Shown here piece after piece: positions 35,614 to 49,670 of a stretch of DNA of 64,000 nt. Both the position numbers and the translations under genes were made by a program. The notes below the pieces were generated by a model. The model searched no databases and was not told where the DNA came from. It saw nothing but the letters and a program-made list of their open reading frames with translations. Within the stretch, counting starts at the first letter, position 1, and every line of letters starts with the position of its first letter. Source of the DNA: Oreocharis arfaki (Eukaryota > Chordata > Aves > Passeriformes > Paramythiidae); the NCBI GenBank assembly GCA_013398015.1, contig VZRR01002859.1, forward strand, positions 1,721,834 to 1,785,833, written 5' to 3'.

Positions 35614-37116
35614 TGGTCATCCATCACAAAAGCAGGGTGATTAATGATATTAATCTTCTGAAAACAATTTTTTATTTAATTTAATTAATGTGAAATACCT
35701 GAAAGGTAGCAGCCCTTGATATTAAGTTGTCTAACTGCAGCTGATAGGCAACAACCAGATTGTGTGTTGGGATCCAGCACTTCTGGAGGAATCACTTTAA
35801 GACAATTTAATGATTTATTTCCTAGTCTTCTGTACTTTTGGTTGAACTTGGAGAGCAGGGATTTGCCAGAAGTGCTAACTGTGATGGGCTTTTGCTAATT
35901 CAGTTGCTTGTTTGCCAGAAATTATAATCAGAGTATCTGATTTTTTTGCGGAGATGCACTGTGCTGCTGTAATGCTGGTTATAACTGTAGCTGAAAGACT
36001 TCTAGCAATCCTGTAACAAGTGTCAGGAGGAATTATCAATCATTGTTATCCAGAAAATTTGTCATTGTTCTGGTAGTCCTACTCTGAGATTCATACTTCT
36101 TGATTTCACTTTAAGAAAGAATCAGTCTGGATGTTAAGTTATTGGACAGAGACTTGAGATACAATTAACCTTTGTGTCCTGCCACTCTGGAGAAGTTGGA
36201 GTCTGCCTGTACCTCAGGTCTGCTTTTGTTAAATTGAGATAATGCTTTTCTCTTCCTTTCAGTTGCCCATCTTTTTTCTTCAGATCGTTTCTTGTCTCGA
36301 TGTCACTCCTTTCCTATGTGTTTGGATCATCTCTAGGCTTTGGTCCCAAGAATCCATGGTCTCAGTGGAGGTTTCAGGGCTCAGTTCTACAAGGCAGAGA
36401 AGTAATAATAAAAAATCCAAATAACCAGCTTTGTTGATGTCTGCAGCTGGGTCTGATTTCACCGTCCGTACCAGAATACAAACTGTGTTTGGAGTTCTAT
36501 CTGGCCTGCTTCCTCCTGGATAGTGAAGCCTTACGCTTTGTTCAAGGTGATAATTTCTTAAGAATCAGATACGAATACAACTAATTGTGGCAAAGAAAGA
36601 TACGAATCTATTGTATATGATACATGGTACTAGGAGTTGCTATTTCACAATGGTAGGTTAACAAGTTCAACACTTTAAACTCATGAGAAAGGTTCAAGTT
36701 CGCTGCTTTTAAACTCAGATATTTGATGGAGTTAAATCAGTTACCTAATTCAGTTAGGTAACACATCTTCCACGTAGACACAATGTTGTCAATGTTGTCA
36801 TCTCAAAATGTATTGCTGAGACTATCCTTGAATCTCTCCACTTTCATTTTCTGTCCAAAGTCAGCCATGCAGCTCAGCGATGTACGCGAAGAGGCAAAGA
36901 TGTACCCAAAGAGGTGTGGATTTGATAGGTGGGTTCCCTTCAGGTTGTGAAGTTATTTGAGACTGCATACACATTTGAAACAGCTAGTGACCAGCACTTC
37001 TCATTGTGTTGAAATTTCATGCTTTGGTGTTGGATGACAGGGAATATTGTTCACTGTGTGAGCAGGGAGCATGTTTAACAAAACTCTATTTGCATCAAAA
37101 TGCCCTCCACAAGATT
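35614..37116. other. Unique intron 1 DNA
   Basis: No gene or named repeat. An imperfect 20-bp tandem duplication (GATGTACGCGAAGAGG / GATGTACCCAAAGAGG) lies at 36879-36918, and 'AATGTTGTCAATGTTGTC' lies near 36783. Confidence 0.5.
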
Positions 37117-37665
37117 ATAGAATCACAGAATCATTGGGGTTGGAAAAGGCCTTTAAGATCATTGAGTGCAACTTATCCCAATACTGACAAGTCCACCACT
37201 AAACCATGTCCTTAAGTCCCACATCTGTCACACATCTGCTCAATACCTCTAGGGGTGGTGACTCCACCACCTCCTTGGGAAGTCTGTCCCAATGCTTGAC
37301 AACCCTTTCCATGGAGAAATTGTTCCTAATATCCAATTTAAACCTCCCCCAGCACATCCTGAGGCCATTTCTTCTTCTCCTATTGCTTGTTACCCGGAAG
37401 AAGAGACTAACCCCTTCCTGGCTACAGCCTCCTTTTAGGCAGTTGTAGGGAGCTAAAAGTGAGTCTCCTTTTCTCCAGGCCACACAACACCAGCTCCCTC
37501 AGCTGCTCCTCACAGGACTTGTAGTCCAGACCCTTCACCAGCTTCATTGCCCTTCTCTGGACATTCTCCAGCACTTCAATGTCCTTCTTTCAGTGAGGGG
37601 CCAAACAGGACACAGGACTTGAGGTGCAGCCTCAACCAATGCCAAGTACAGGGGACAATCACTGC
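37117..37665 (-). mobile_element. CR1 LINE 3' fragment (antisense)
   Basis: It begins with the reversed 3' end (TAGAATCACAGAATCATTGG) and continues through 'GGTTGGAAAAGGCC', 'CTCCACCACCTCCTTGGGAA' and 'GACCCTTCACCAGCTTCATT' blocks. The minus strand 37483-37199 encodes an ORF2 C-terminal remnant including DIRNNFSMERVVKHWDRLP. It is 5'-truncated and non-functional. Confidence 0.93.
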
Positions 37666-40600
37666 TAATCCATGTATTTCTCTTTGGCCATCTTTGAATT
37701 GTTTAACAATGCAGATTTGCACTGTTTATTTCTCTAAAGGTTAAGTTTTTCTTTCTTCCATAATTGTGGAGACTTGGTACTGTATGCCATGATATTTTAT
37801 TTTCCTCTAGTTCGTATTTTTAATGTCACTCAAGGCTTTATTGTAAGAAGTGGAAATACCTGCTGATTTTTTGAATGGAAATCCTTACTGCACTGGTGGA
37901 ATGATCATGAATTTGCCTTTAGGGGTTCTGCCTTCAGAAAAATTTCATCCAAAAAGCCGTTTTCCATGATGTAGTTCTTCTTATAAAGGAGTCCTTTGTT
38001 CAGTTTCTCTCTAAGAACATGTTTTTATATATTTTTGGATATAATTTAATTTTTAAATCATCAAAAAATGTTGAAGGGAGTTATTACAAACCTTTTTTTG
38101 CAGATTTTTACATAAACAAATTTAATCAATATACAGAAACGAGATGATTTTAATACTTTTTTAAGTCACATAGAATCTACAGATAACACAAGAGTAAAAA
38201 AATTCTGTTGATATCTTCTGTTAATTTTCTCTATTGTTTTAGTTCACTGAAGGCTTAAAACCAAGGCCTCACTTCTTCATGAGACATTTAATATGAAGAT
38301 CTCTTTTTGTCTGCTTATAAGAGAAAACTAAAATAGTTCTTCAACGGGATCTTCTGATTTTTTAACATTCTTTTTCTGTGGGCCTTGCTTCTTAATGTAA
38401 AGCTGTATTAAAATCATACGGTTGCTAATGTAGAATTCAGATTATATTAGAATGGTTTCACTATTTTCTGGACCTTTTTTGGCCCTTAATTAAACACCAT
38501 AAACCTTTGTTTTAGTGTGTAATAAAGTGCATACTCCAAAATACAATTTTCTTTCCAAGTACAGCTTTTTCAGTCTTTTATGCCCTGAAGTACAGGAAGC
38601 TAGTGAAAAATTAGTGGCTGTTTTAGAAGCCGTAGGCCCTAATGGGTGATATGCTTTCAGCAGTTTTACAAGTGGATCAGAAGTTTAACAAGTGGTGCCC
38701 GCAGAAATTCCTTTCTTGCAGCCAGTGATAATCTTTGTATATGAGATGCATGTTCTGCACATATCAAGAGATTTTCTTCATTTTTCTATTTAACCTCAGC
38801 AGGGAGAGCATGCTGCAGATTAACAAATATACACTGAGTTGCACTCAGCTAAGGGAATATATATATATATATATGTTTTTATACTGATGGTATTTTTACA
38901 ATAATAGCAACTTGTGTCTCTCATTTTAAAGGTTAAAAACGTTGAGTTCCTCAGAGCTCCTGTAAGGAGCCATGGAACTGTGTCAGCTTTTCAAAGGGAT
39001 TGCTTAGCAATGTCCAGAGATCTTAATGTCCAGAAGAACAGAAAAATGCATTAAAAACTAGTAGAAGCATTAGGCAAAATATTTAATCTGTGAAGAAGAT
39101 ACCAGTTTGTGACTCTAGCAATGGACTTTTAAAGGACTCAGTGAGTTCTCATTGCATTTAGTCCTTCTTTTTTGCCTCCGTTGTCAATTTATGCCGCTCA
39201 CACTTTCCTTTTCCTGCTTGTTTTATTCTGCAGTGAAAATGAAGTATTGGGTATATGTTGATGGCTTAGTAAGTGCCGAGATTTCTTTAGAAATATAATA
39301 TCTAAAACATTAAATAATCCCAGAAGTTGATTTTGTTTTTTAAAGAACAGTATGGTGATAGAGCAGTATCTTAGGATTATAATTATTGATCTCTTTGTTT
39401 TGAATGGTCTATGGTAGTATGCGTGTAAATGTGTTTAGAGGTCCAAGTTTGTCTTTTAAAATACATTTTGTAGCAGCTAGCACGTGGGGTTTCCTGCAGT
39501 GAGTAAGATAGCAGAGGTGGGTGTTTTGGTGTATTGGAAATTTGTATGAGGAGCAGGAAAATTGGATTTTGCAATCACTTGTTCCATTACTGTTTGCATA
39601 CATTTCTACAAGTGTAAGAAGCAGAGATAAGAGTGGATGCTGTGTTAGTGAAGGAATGAAGAATGTTATGGAAATGGGAACAGTCTGGGCCTTTTAGTAG
39701 CCTCTGTCCAGATTTTTTTTCATACATTGCTCTACTTTAAGATGATGATTTATATGAAAATACAACACATTAAGAAGTACTACATGGAGTCTTCTGTAAG
39801 TCCTTCACAATTTGCTCAGTGTTTTAGCATGCTGTTTGTTCAGCAATTCCCCCTGCTTTTTAATTTGCCACCAAATTTTCCTCTAGGCTGGCATGGAAAA
39901 TATGCATAGGAGTGTTTGTTTTCTCTAAACCCAGAAGGCACAGTGAGAAGGATACTCGCTATTGCTGGTTTCAATTGAACGTGTTTGAGGTGGAGGCTTG
40001 CTTCATTAATATATCTTGGTAACCCATGGCTGAGAGAACAGAGGGATGGGGAAACCTCTATCTAAGTATTGTTTAAATGCCTTATAAAGCATTTTTCTGA
40101 ATGTATGTGTGTATATATAATATATCATATATTAAATATGCATATGTATGACTCTATAGCTAGCATCCTTGTATTATCAGTGGTTTCTGGCACAGATATA
40201 AGCCATGCTGCATTCCTGCTTGCCATCTGTCATCTAACCTCATCTTTCATCACGCGTTGTTTCTGTACTCTTGTTCTTTCTCATTTACTTCTCTCCGCAT
40301 CCAGCTTCATATCCTCTCTCCTCCACAGCCTCAGCACTTTTGTCCTGATAATTCCTGCTTTTGTTTGTGTAGTCCCAGCTCCTCAAAGAACAATCCATTA
40401 CAGACTGAGAAAGCTGTTTTTCTTGAGACTCCCATCCTTTCTCCAATCACACCACACCTTTGGCTGAGGCAAGCAGCTGTGTGTGTAACACCATACATAT
40501 TTTAAACAGCACACATCCTTCTATTTTAACTGTAAAAGGAACAGCTGTGTCTTTGTATTCCCAAAAATAGCCCCTTTCCAAACATGCTAAAAAGTATTTT

Positions 40601-40737
40601 GTTTATAGTGAAACAAATTAGGAGTTTGTAGGTCAATCTTTAATGAAGATGAAAGAACTAAACCACTTAGAAATGTCTTTGAAAAGTCATGTCAGAATAA
40701 CGTGAGAGTTACTTAGATCCAATCTTTATGTTTGGCT
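37666..40737. other. Unique AT-rich intron 1 DNA
   Basis: No gene or named repeat apart from an (AT)n run at 38857-38874 and AT-rich palindromic sequence near 40105-40150. Confidence 0.5.
38857..38874. repeat. (AT)9 microsatellite
   Basis: Nine consecutive AT units in AT-rich DNA. Confidence 0.9.
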
Positions 40738-41352
40738 GAGCTATGGACACGACCGGGACAGTGACTGTACCCCTGTACTCGGCACTGGTGAGGCCACACC
40801 TCAAGTCCTGTGTTTAGTACTGAGTCTCTCAGTTCAGGAAGGACATTGAGGTGCTGGAGTGAGTCCAGAGAAGGGCAGCGGAGCTGGTGAAGGGTCTGGA
40901 GCACAAGTCCTGTGAAGAGCAGGTGAGGGGGCTGGGGGTGTTTATGCTGGAGTAAAGGAGACTCGAGGGAGAGCTTATCACTCTCTGTAACTCCCTGAAA
41001 GGAGGCTGTAGCCAGCTGGAGGTCGGCCTCTTCTTCTGGATAGCAAGCAATAGGAGAAGAGGAAGTGGCCTCAGGCTGTATTGGGGGAGGTTTAGATTGG
41101 ATACAAAACCTGTCTTCACAGACAGGGTTTTCAAACACTGGAGCAGGCTGCCCAGGGAGGTGAAGTGGTGGAATCATCATCCCTAGAGGCATTGAACGTA
41201 TGTGTGATAGATGTGGGAATAGGGACCTGGTTTAGTGGTGCACTTGGCAAGTGCTGAGTGGGCTGGTTTTGGCTGGAACAGGTTAATGGTTGGCCTTGAG
41301 GATCTTAAAGGCATTTTTCAATCTGAAACGATTCAATGATTCTATGATTCTA
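40738..41352 (+). mobile_element. CR1 LINE 3' fragment
   Basis: A plus-strand element from 'CTGTACTCGGCACTGGTGAG' near 40770 to the terminal repeat AATGATTCTATGATTCTAAG at about 41336-41354. It contains the ORF2 C-terminal coding region with in-frame stops (for example after GCTGGAGTAA near 40945-40955). It is 5'-truncated before the RT catalytic region. Confidence 0.93.
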
Positions 41353-43109
41353 AGGGAAGTGTTTCAAAGCTTTTTACTAAAACTCTGCAAAGGAATCCAC
41401 TCATAGTGAGTAGTCAATTATATTAGTTTAACTTATAGGAATTCACAAATGGCTAAAAATACATACAATTAAATCACGGTTCTTTTCAAATTAAGATGTT
41501 TCTGAGTTTTATCTTAAAATATCACTGTGCTACAGCTAAATTTTTTATGATTTAGGAATGGATTGCAAACAGTGGAAGGGTTGAAATTTTCTTTAGGATG
41601 TACTTATTAACTTATATTATATTGAGACCCCCAAGTATTCCACTTTAATGTAAATTGGTGGAGACTGGAATTACTCAAAACATCCTGGAATGTGGTGTCG
41701 TGGAAGGGAAGAAAGATGGTATATTAATAAGAGGGGATGTTTGTTTAGGCTTTTTAAAAGGATATTCTGTTGAATTTCATTTATTATCTGTATTTTCTGT
41801 CTCTGAAAAATCTAATGCTGAATAAATGGTGGAAGTTTACCTTCTAATATGTATGACAAATGTGAAAAGTGTTGTGTGCCAAGTGTGATACTCTCTGTAG
41901 AGACTCATGGTGATATCCTTTCCCCACTGAAGTCAGTAGGTCACTGCTTTCAGTGCAGTTGTGGTGTTTCTGAAAGTGAGTTGAAATGCTGAATGTACTG
42001 AATGCCTCTGCTAATACTGGTGTGGTAATACGGTATCTACTGATAATATGGTATCTAACCCTGTGCTGTAGCTTTGATGCAGCCACCAGCATGCTGAATT
42101 GCAGGGGTCTGCTGAACTTTGCAAACACATAGGGATGCCTGTCCTTTCCTTGCCTTCATTTTTTCAAGAACTCAGTGCCAGTGCTCACTCGGCAGGCCAG
42201 ATACTTGTGAAATCAGATTTGTGTTGGTGCCTGAAAGAAAAATTGAACCCTTCTGAATGTTTGCCCTACTGTGTTACATAGTTCGTGTAGACTAAGAAGA
42301 GTAAGACACACACTCTAGTCAGTACTGCTGTGTGTCTGCTGATTACTATTTTTTGGGATGTAGCCTCTAAGTAGAAAAAAAGAAAATTTGGATATACAGT
42401 GGCAAAAAATAGTGTATTTTAAAATTGTGCTTAATCAGAAAATTCTTACTCATTTTCCCCTCTGAGAGAAACCCCACAACCAAAGCCAAAAAACAAAACC
42501 CCCAAATCATTCTGTGTATTTAAAAATTTTCATTTGAATAGCGAGTAGATCATACCCAGTCAGGTTCCTAAGCGTATGTCTTAACTAGTGAGTTGTGAAG
42601 TCAGTTTGGTAGTTTCAAATACGCTGAGTAAGTTCTGTATTTTTTGTATCAGCTGCATTAACTGTGGGAGAGAGTATATTCAAATACTCTGGATCCTGAT
42701 TGCTAAGGATCTTGCATGAAGAATGTAAATTTGAATCCTAAAACCTGGTTTTGATGCAAAGTGTGAGGTGAGGGTCTTGACCACTCCTTACTGGCAACTT
42801 CTGCAGTCTTTCTGTGGTATGTTTAAATGTGTTTTCTATAATGTGTACATATATATATTCTTCATATTCAATTTTGTTAATTACTTTTTTTCATGTATGG
42901 TAAATTGCTCCACGTGCCTTCAAGCAATGTCAATTTAATGCAAGTAAGTAAAAAAGTCAAGTAATGACTTTGACTGACTGAAGAATTAATAAACTCCAGC
43001 CACCACTTTTTATCTAGCTTCAGAATGATGAGCCTGTGGTACCCTTCTCTCCATTCCTCCTTGCACTACAGCTCCGCAAGAATATGGACCCTCGAAGTAT
43101 AATGACAAG
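41353..43109. other. Unique intron 1 DNA
   Basis: AT-rich, no gene, RNA or repeat recognised. Confidence 0.5.
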
Positions 43110-44403
43110 TCCTTCTCAGGAGATCTGCCCTAGATCTGTTCATCCCCCAGACTGGATTGACACCAGGGATTGCCCTGACTCAGCTGCAGCACATCGCACT
43201 TGGTCTTGTTGAACCATGTGAGATTCCTACAGACCCAGTTCTCCAGCTTGTCCAGGTCCCTCTGGATGCCATCCCATCCTTCAGGTGTGTCAACCACACC
43301 ATTCAGCTCGGTGTCATCAGCAAATGTGCTGAGGCTGCACTCGATCCCTTTGTTTCTGTCATTAATGAAGACATTAAATAACACTGGTCCCAATATGGAC
43401 CCCTGATGGACACAACTTGTCACCTATGTCCATCGGGATTCAGAGCCATTGACCACAACCGTCTGGATGTGGCCATCCAAACAATTCCTCATCCACCTAA
43501 CAGTCCGCCCATTGAACCCTCCTGTCTCCAATTTAGAGAGAAAGATGTGGTGGGGAACCATGTCAAAGGCTTTACAGAAGTGCAGATAAATGACATCTGT
43601 GGGCCTTCCCTTGTCCACCGATGCAGTCAGTCCATCATAGAAGGCCACTGGGTTGGACAGGAGGGATTTGTCCTTGGTGAAGCTGTGCTGGCTGTCCCAA
43701 ATCACCTCCCGGTCCTCCATGTGCCTAAGCACAGCTTCTAGGAGAATCTGTTCCATGGCCTTCCCAGGCACAGAGGGGAGGCTGACAGGTCAGTAGTTCC
43801 CAGGGTCCTTCTTTCAAAAGTGGATACAGTATTTTCCTTTTCCAGTCACTTGGGACTTCATCTGACTGCCATGACCTTTCAAACATCACAGAGAATGGTT
43901 TGGCAACTACATCAGACAATTCTCTCAGGACTCTGGGGTGCTCTAATTGTGTCCCATAGACTTATGTCTGCTCAGGTTCCTCAGGTGATCATGAACCTGA
44001 TCTTTACTTAGAGTGGGAAGCATTTTGTTCCCTCAGTCCCCATCTTGCAGTCCACCCCCTCAAGACGTTGCCATTGAATACTGAGGCAAAAAATTTGTTG
44101 AGCGCCTCAGCCTCCTCCTCATCCACTGTTAAAGAGTTTTCCAGCATTGTTTATTGGGTGGTAAACCTTCTCTGACCTTCCTTTTCTGGTTAGCATCCTG
44201 TAGAAGGCCTTCCTGTTATTCTTTGCATCCCTTGCCAGTATCATTTCCAGCTTCACTTTGGCCTTTCACCCCATCCCCACACAACTGAATTTCATCTCTG
44301 TACTCTTCACAGGGTACTTGTTCTCATTTCCACCGACTGTGCATTTGCTTATTTCCTTTCAGTTTGACCAACAGTTTGAAGCTATCCTGTGGTTTTCATG
44401 TGG
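43110..44403 (-). mobile_element. CR1 LINE internal fragment with RT, lacking its 3' end (antisense)
   Basis: The minus strand encodes CR1 reverse transcriptase: an upstream segment at 43919-43725, motif A region FCKAFDMVPHH in the frame 43771-43427, then the catalytic box FADDTELNGV in 43423-43130. The motif A and catalytic frames are in register but separated by a single TAG at 43426-43424. The preceding segment is in a different frame, so there is also a frameshift. Similarity starts abruptly at 43110, so about 690 bases of CR1 3' sequence present in the 34.6 kb copy are missing. The 5' side extends to about 44403, where a T/G-rich tract begins. Confidence 0.92.
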
Positions 44404-44512
44404 GTTTTTTTGTTGCTGTTGTTTTGGTTTTGGTTTTTTGTTTTGGCTTTGGCTTTGGTTTGTTTGTTTGGGGTTTTTGTTGTTGTTGTTGTTTTGTTTT
44501 TGTTTCTGAGAA
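44396..44512. repeat. T/G-rich low-complexity tract
   Basis: Runs of (GTTTTG)n, (GGCTTT)n and (GTT)n-like units abut the truncated 5' side of the CR1 copy. Frames rich in Trp, Phe, Val and Leu on the plus strand are translations of this tract. Confidence 0.9.
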
Positions 44513-44916
44513 ATTTTTTTTGGTCTTCTTGGTATAGAAGAAAAAGAAATGCAATCCTGCAATTCCATCACTACTTACTGAGAGTTTAAGAGCTGCATTT
44601 ATGTAACTCCTAGTATACTTAATGACAAAAGAATAAAGATACCTGAAATGCAAGCATGGAAGGGCAAATACAAAAGGAAATCAAACTGTGGCAAACTTGC
44701 ATAAATTTGGCTGTGTGCATCCAAATAAAAATTGCAAAACTTCCTATATTTTATATTTCATCAGTGATGGATGCTAGAACTCAACAAAAAGAAAAAAAAT
44801 TAGTGGGGGAAATATCTTAATTTAACCAAATTAATTGATTAAATGAGATAATAGGAATATCGTCCAAAAGTTTAAATTTTGGTCTCAAGTTTTAAATTTA
44901 TCCTAGCTGAGATGAA

Positions 44917-44917
<1 letters not shown>

Positions 44918-44962
<45 letters not shown>
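44918..44962. repeat. (TA)n microsatellite, about 22 units
   Basis: Uninterrupted alternating TA for about 45 bases. Such tracts can extrude cruciforms and are likely length-variable. Confidence 0.95.
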
Positions 44963-44968
<6 letters not shown>

Positions 44969-47900
44969 TTAATACTCTCATGTTTATTCTACCTGTGACT
45001 TACCCTGCTTATACATTAGACCTGTTCTGTACAGTCATTGCTGCACGTAAGCCAGCATAAACTTGTTTTTCCTTGCTAACCACTTTCTGAGAGTTGTGGT
45101 TATCTTCTGCATTTCTAAGAGATACGAACATGAGCTAAATGTATACTTTAACGAGAGACAGTGGTGTTAGACCCTAAAGGTCTGCTGCTAACTACATGGC
45201 TGCCAGCAGGCAAAGCATTTTACACCATGGAATTTGGAGACATTTCACAGCAGCTGAGTTGGATATTTTTATTTGCTGGCGTATTCTCTCCTTGCCCCTC
45301 TGAGCTCTGTCTGTGGCTCAGGTCATTACAAACAGTGGAAATATCGAAGCATGTATGCTTGGTTTTACTGTGTTCCTGCATGCCCTTGCCAGTGCAGCCT
45401 ACTGGAAGATGAGATATTCTGATTATGTAGGAATCATGGTGGCAATTTGACAATTTCTGAATATTATTTTTTGACAAATACTGTAAGCGTTATAGAAATA
45501 TTTTCATGCAATATTAACATTATTGTAACACCAGTATAGAAGCATAAATTACCAGATGAATCAGAATTATGGCCCTTTTCCTGCTGTGTGTGGGCAGACC
45601 CCTGCATCTGTGCTCATTGCAGGTTTGGGACCTAAATGCATTAGATGCGTACTGGAAGAGAATGAGTCTGCGAAGTATTTTAATAGAAGGAATACATTGC
45701 TCTTAGTTGTGAAGAATCCTCTAAAAATGGAAATGTTCTTGTGCTTCACTTTAAAAAAGACAAGTATGTTAATATGGAAATGTCTCTGGAAATTCTTGTA
45801 AGATTAATGACAAAACTGAAAAAAAATTGTAAAACAGCTCAAATCAATGTCATGAAAGAAAAGCAGAGGTGTATTGTCCTACAGAGATTCCAGACAAGAT
45901 TTGTGTACATGGGCTCTAGTGGTGGTCCAGTATTTCTGTAAAGTATATTTGTAGGTAATGTACTATTATCTCACACAGTATGCTAATATCATTAACTTTT
46001 AGTGACAGCAGTTTTCTCAAAGTCATGAACTGTAATTTCATTGTCTGCCTCTTCTCAGAGGAACACTGAAAATACTCACTAATAGGGATCTCTCATCTGA
46101 CAATTTTCCTCAAACAGAAGCCTGCAGATTATTGAGGAAGACATCCTGTTGCTTGGGATCCTGAGATATGTCTTTGTTTTTAAGTACTTCAAAGATATCT
46201 GTGTGCAGCACTGCTTTATTTGTTTTTTCTTCCTCTGTGAAAATAGTGTGTTCCATATCTGTCATCTGGTTTGGCTTTGTGTACCGAGAAACAGCAGTAA
46301 ATATTTCAGAAAAGCAAGGAGTTGTGCTTTTGCTCAGAAAAGTGGAATTACAGAAAAAAGCATCAAAGTCGGTAGGGGCAAATGAGGGGAAAGATTTAAT
46401 TTCTCATAGCTGAGGCTGCTTAAGTGGGTGCTGCCTCAACTTCTAGAATGAACATGTTCTGCATAGAAGGATTAGAAATTTCTCCTTCTTGGTGTAAATA
46501 AAAAAATTAATGATTCTCAGCTTCCTCTGAAATGCTTCATGCTTGCATGCCTTCTTTCCTCAGATATCACCTTGTGCTATTTCCTCCTCTCATTGTGTGT
46601 CTGCAAGTGAAGGAAACAGTGGCTTCTCTTTTTCTTCCCCCTTTGCTGCCACCTCCAGGGAAGGTTAAACATCCAGCATCACTGAGAATTCAGCTTTACC
46701 AGTCCTGAGGATCATCTTGAGACTACAGTTTTCAAGTTAATATTCAGAGCAGTTACAGGGACCCTTGCTTCTTCTTTTGTTTCTATTAATCAGTTTAGGA
46801 AAATTTGATTAACTCTGGTTGTTTGTGAGAATACAGACCAACCCTCTTTCTTTTTTCAGATTGCCTGAATCTGGGTTGTCCTCAGAGATGCCAAAACCTT
46901 TTGACATGTGGATTTCTTTCCCTTGAACCAATTTTCATCTAGTGAATTGAATTATAATTTCATCTAACTCCTTCCTGTCCTGAAAGTGTGATATTCATTG
47001 TGAGTTTTTTCTTGGTTCTGTAATAACATTCAATTTGAGTATCAGAAAAAAAGTAGTACTTGGAAAATATTTTGATAGTCTTACAAGTCAAGGTATATTG
47101 TCAGGTCTTCTAGCGACCACATACAGTATAAGAGCAACATATATAATTAACTTGGCACAGGTGGGGGGAGGATAGGGAAATTGTCTCTGTTACCTCCCTT
47201 CTTTGGTTTTGAAATCTCATGGTCTTGTATGATACGCTTGGGAAATTACAGACTGTGAGTGGGATTCATATGGCAAAATGTAGACATCTACATCTGAGTT
47301 AGTCACCCAAGGCTCCCTGTGTGGGGAATGGAGAGAAACAGGACAGATGAATCACACCCTTGAAGAACCTATTTTTTTTACCTCTATGCTAAGACAAAAT
47401 GACTCATAGCCAGAAAGTGCCCATTTGGCTAGTGAAGGAGGTTGGGGTAACAACTGGGATGCGATGGCTGCATTCTGCACCCCAAAAACTAGCTGAGATG
47501 TACATGGCGCTTTGTGGCTCTGGTGCATACCTGTGTGCTCACATTTACATGTTTGTCAGACTCTGTGAGTATTCAGTCTTAGGAAAAAACTCACTAGTTT
47601 TCCACATAGAAATTCCTTGAAATACTAAAGACAACTTCAGGTTTCCGTGTGTGAGAACTCAGAAATCAAGAAATGTGTAAACTGAATTAGCATGTTTCTT
47701 CTGTATGTACATTTCTCAATATGCATCAGCAAATTATAAAAATCCTTAATAAATTTTCAAAACTTTGTCTGCACATCAGTTTAGGAGCTGATGATGCCAC
47801 CTGATGAGCTGTTTAGTCACCTTTGGAAACTGTGTGCCCTCTGCTCTTAGGGAGAGATTCATCTGATGCTTTCCAGATGCTGTAGGGAGCCGTGAGCTCT

Positions 47901-49670
47901 TTGTGCTACACTAAGGTAGTCTCTTCTCTCTGTGTGTAAACCACGTAATATGTCTCCCTCAAATGATCTTTGTCTTCAGTCAGCCTGAGGAGTCTGCACT
48001 AAGTGAGTATGTGAAGACCCTGCAATGCTACTTGCAGAAAGGAAATCTGTCTTCCCGTGTTTGCTTTTCAATACATCATCGGCAGCAGCACATGGGGCGT
48101 GAGCCAGGGTGGGCTCAGAAACAAGTTGGATTCACAGTGGTGCTGGTGCCACTAAAAATCTGTGTAGAGTCCCCTCAGCTGAAAACACTGGTGAGAGATA
48201 CATGACCCTCCCACAAAGAGGTGAACAGTATTAAAATAAGAAATGGCCAATGAAATAAGACAAATAATGATAGCCCAGTAGTATAGTATTTATGGTTTCT
48301 TTTCAGCTTCTGTTTTGTATGCACAGATATGCATGGTTGACTGACACAAATAAAACTGAGGAACTTCTATTTGAAAGAGACAATAAACTTGTGTGGCTTA
48401 GATCTGTAATTAGAATATGTCCAGAAAGATGGCTTTTGGTAGAAATTGAGCTTTTGCACCCCATAACTCTAGGCACCTGGCCTGAGGAGCATGATCCAGT
48501 AAGTAGATTCGAGCACACCAATTTCCTGTGTAGTCAGCCTACATAAAAGGGGTAACATAACAGAAGCGTCACAGGTCCTTCTTCTCTGGTGATCAGAGCT
48601 ACAAACTGGGACTTACTCAAGATCCAGAACCCTGGAGATATATTCCGGGTATCTGCGTAAATCACAGCTGATTTGCATGCGCGAATGAAGCCATGGTGTA
48701 TCAGAAGCAATGCATCTGTAATTTTCTCTGTGAAATTTGCAGATCACGGATCCTAATTCCCAGAAAATCTTTCCCTGCGAAGTCACACTAGGTTTAGATG
48801 GCACATCACTTTGTTGGTCCTTTTGAAACTGAGCAGTTCTGAGGCCAGACATGCAAGATTTCATATGTATCATAAGTAAGATGTGGCCTGACTGTAGCCT
48901 GACAGTGACAGAAAATGATGGACAATCACTGGATTCAACACCCTCCTACTTCAAAACAAAACCAGCTTGGCTCTACTATCCTCTCTCCACCAAAAAAGAA
49001 GAAAGCCCTCAGAAAAGAGCAGTGGCTGTGTTATGGAGCCATTATGAAACCTGTGTTTGAAATACCCAATGTATCTTCCTGAATCAAGGACAGAGTTCAG
49101 TTAAACTGATGCCTCTACTGGCTTTTGTTCTGGCTAGATCAGTTCAACACCATGCTGTAGGTTAAATTATTGAAGCTGTGGAGGTAGCTGAGAACTGGCT
49201 ACAGCACTGAATTTGTCACAGTGCTAGTATTTTGTCAGCACTGATCAGTGACTTGTGCTCAAGTAATTTGGTCAGAATCATCACCAGTGAGCAGCAGGCT
49301 ATTTTTGGCTTCTTCCCTTACCTTTCAGCCAAAGGCAGGCAGATCCAGAACAGTGGCCTTACGTGGGAGCTGCCCTGGACAGTCACATGCTGGCTCACAG
49401 AACCACATGGCTCAAATCAGTGTGTCAACCACTGCCTACAAAGGCAGGGCTGGAATTCTGCCAGTCCCTGGAAAGATTATGTGCCTCTTCCAGGTGAGAA
49501 CCACTGTGCTAAATGTCCGATCATCAGTGTGGATGCTGCCCACTCCCGTTTGTGCTGGTTTGAGGAAGGACTTTTTTAAAAGACAGTATCTTCCTAAATT
49601 ACTTCCCATGATATAGCAGTTGAATTACTTGCTGGTCTTTAAAATCTTTATCTGAAGAAAAGCCATATAT

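Noticed and set aside
44258..44653. Trp/Phe/Val-rich or Gln/Asn/Lys-rich ORFs
   Set aside because: Translations of the T/G-rich low-complexity tract in both directions.
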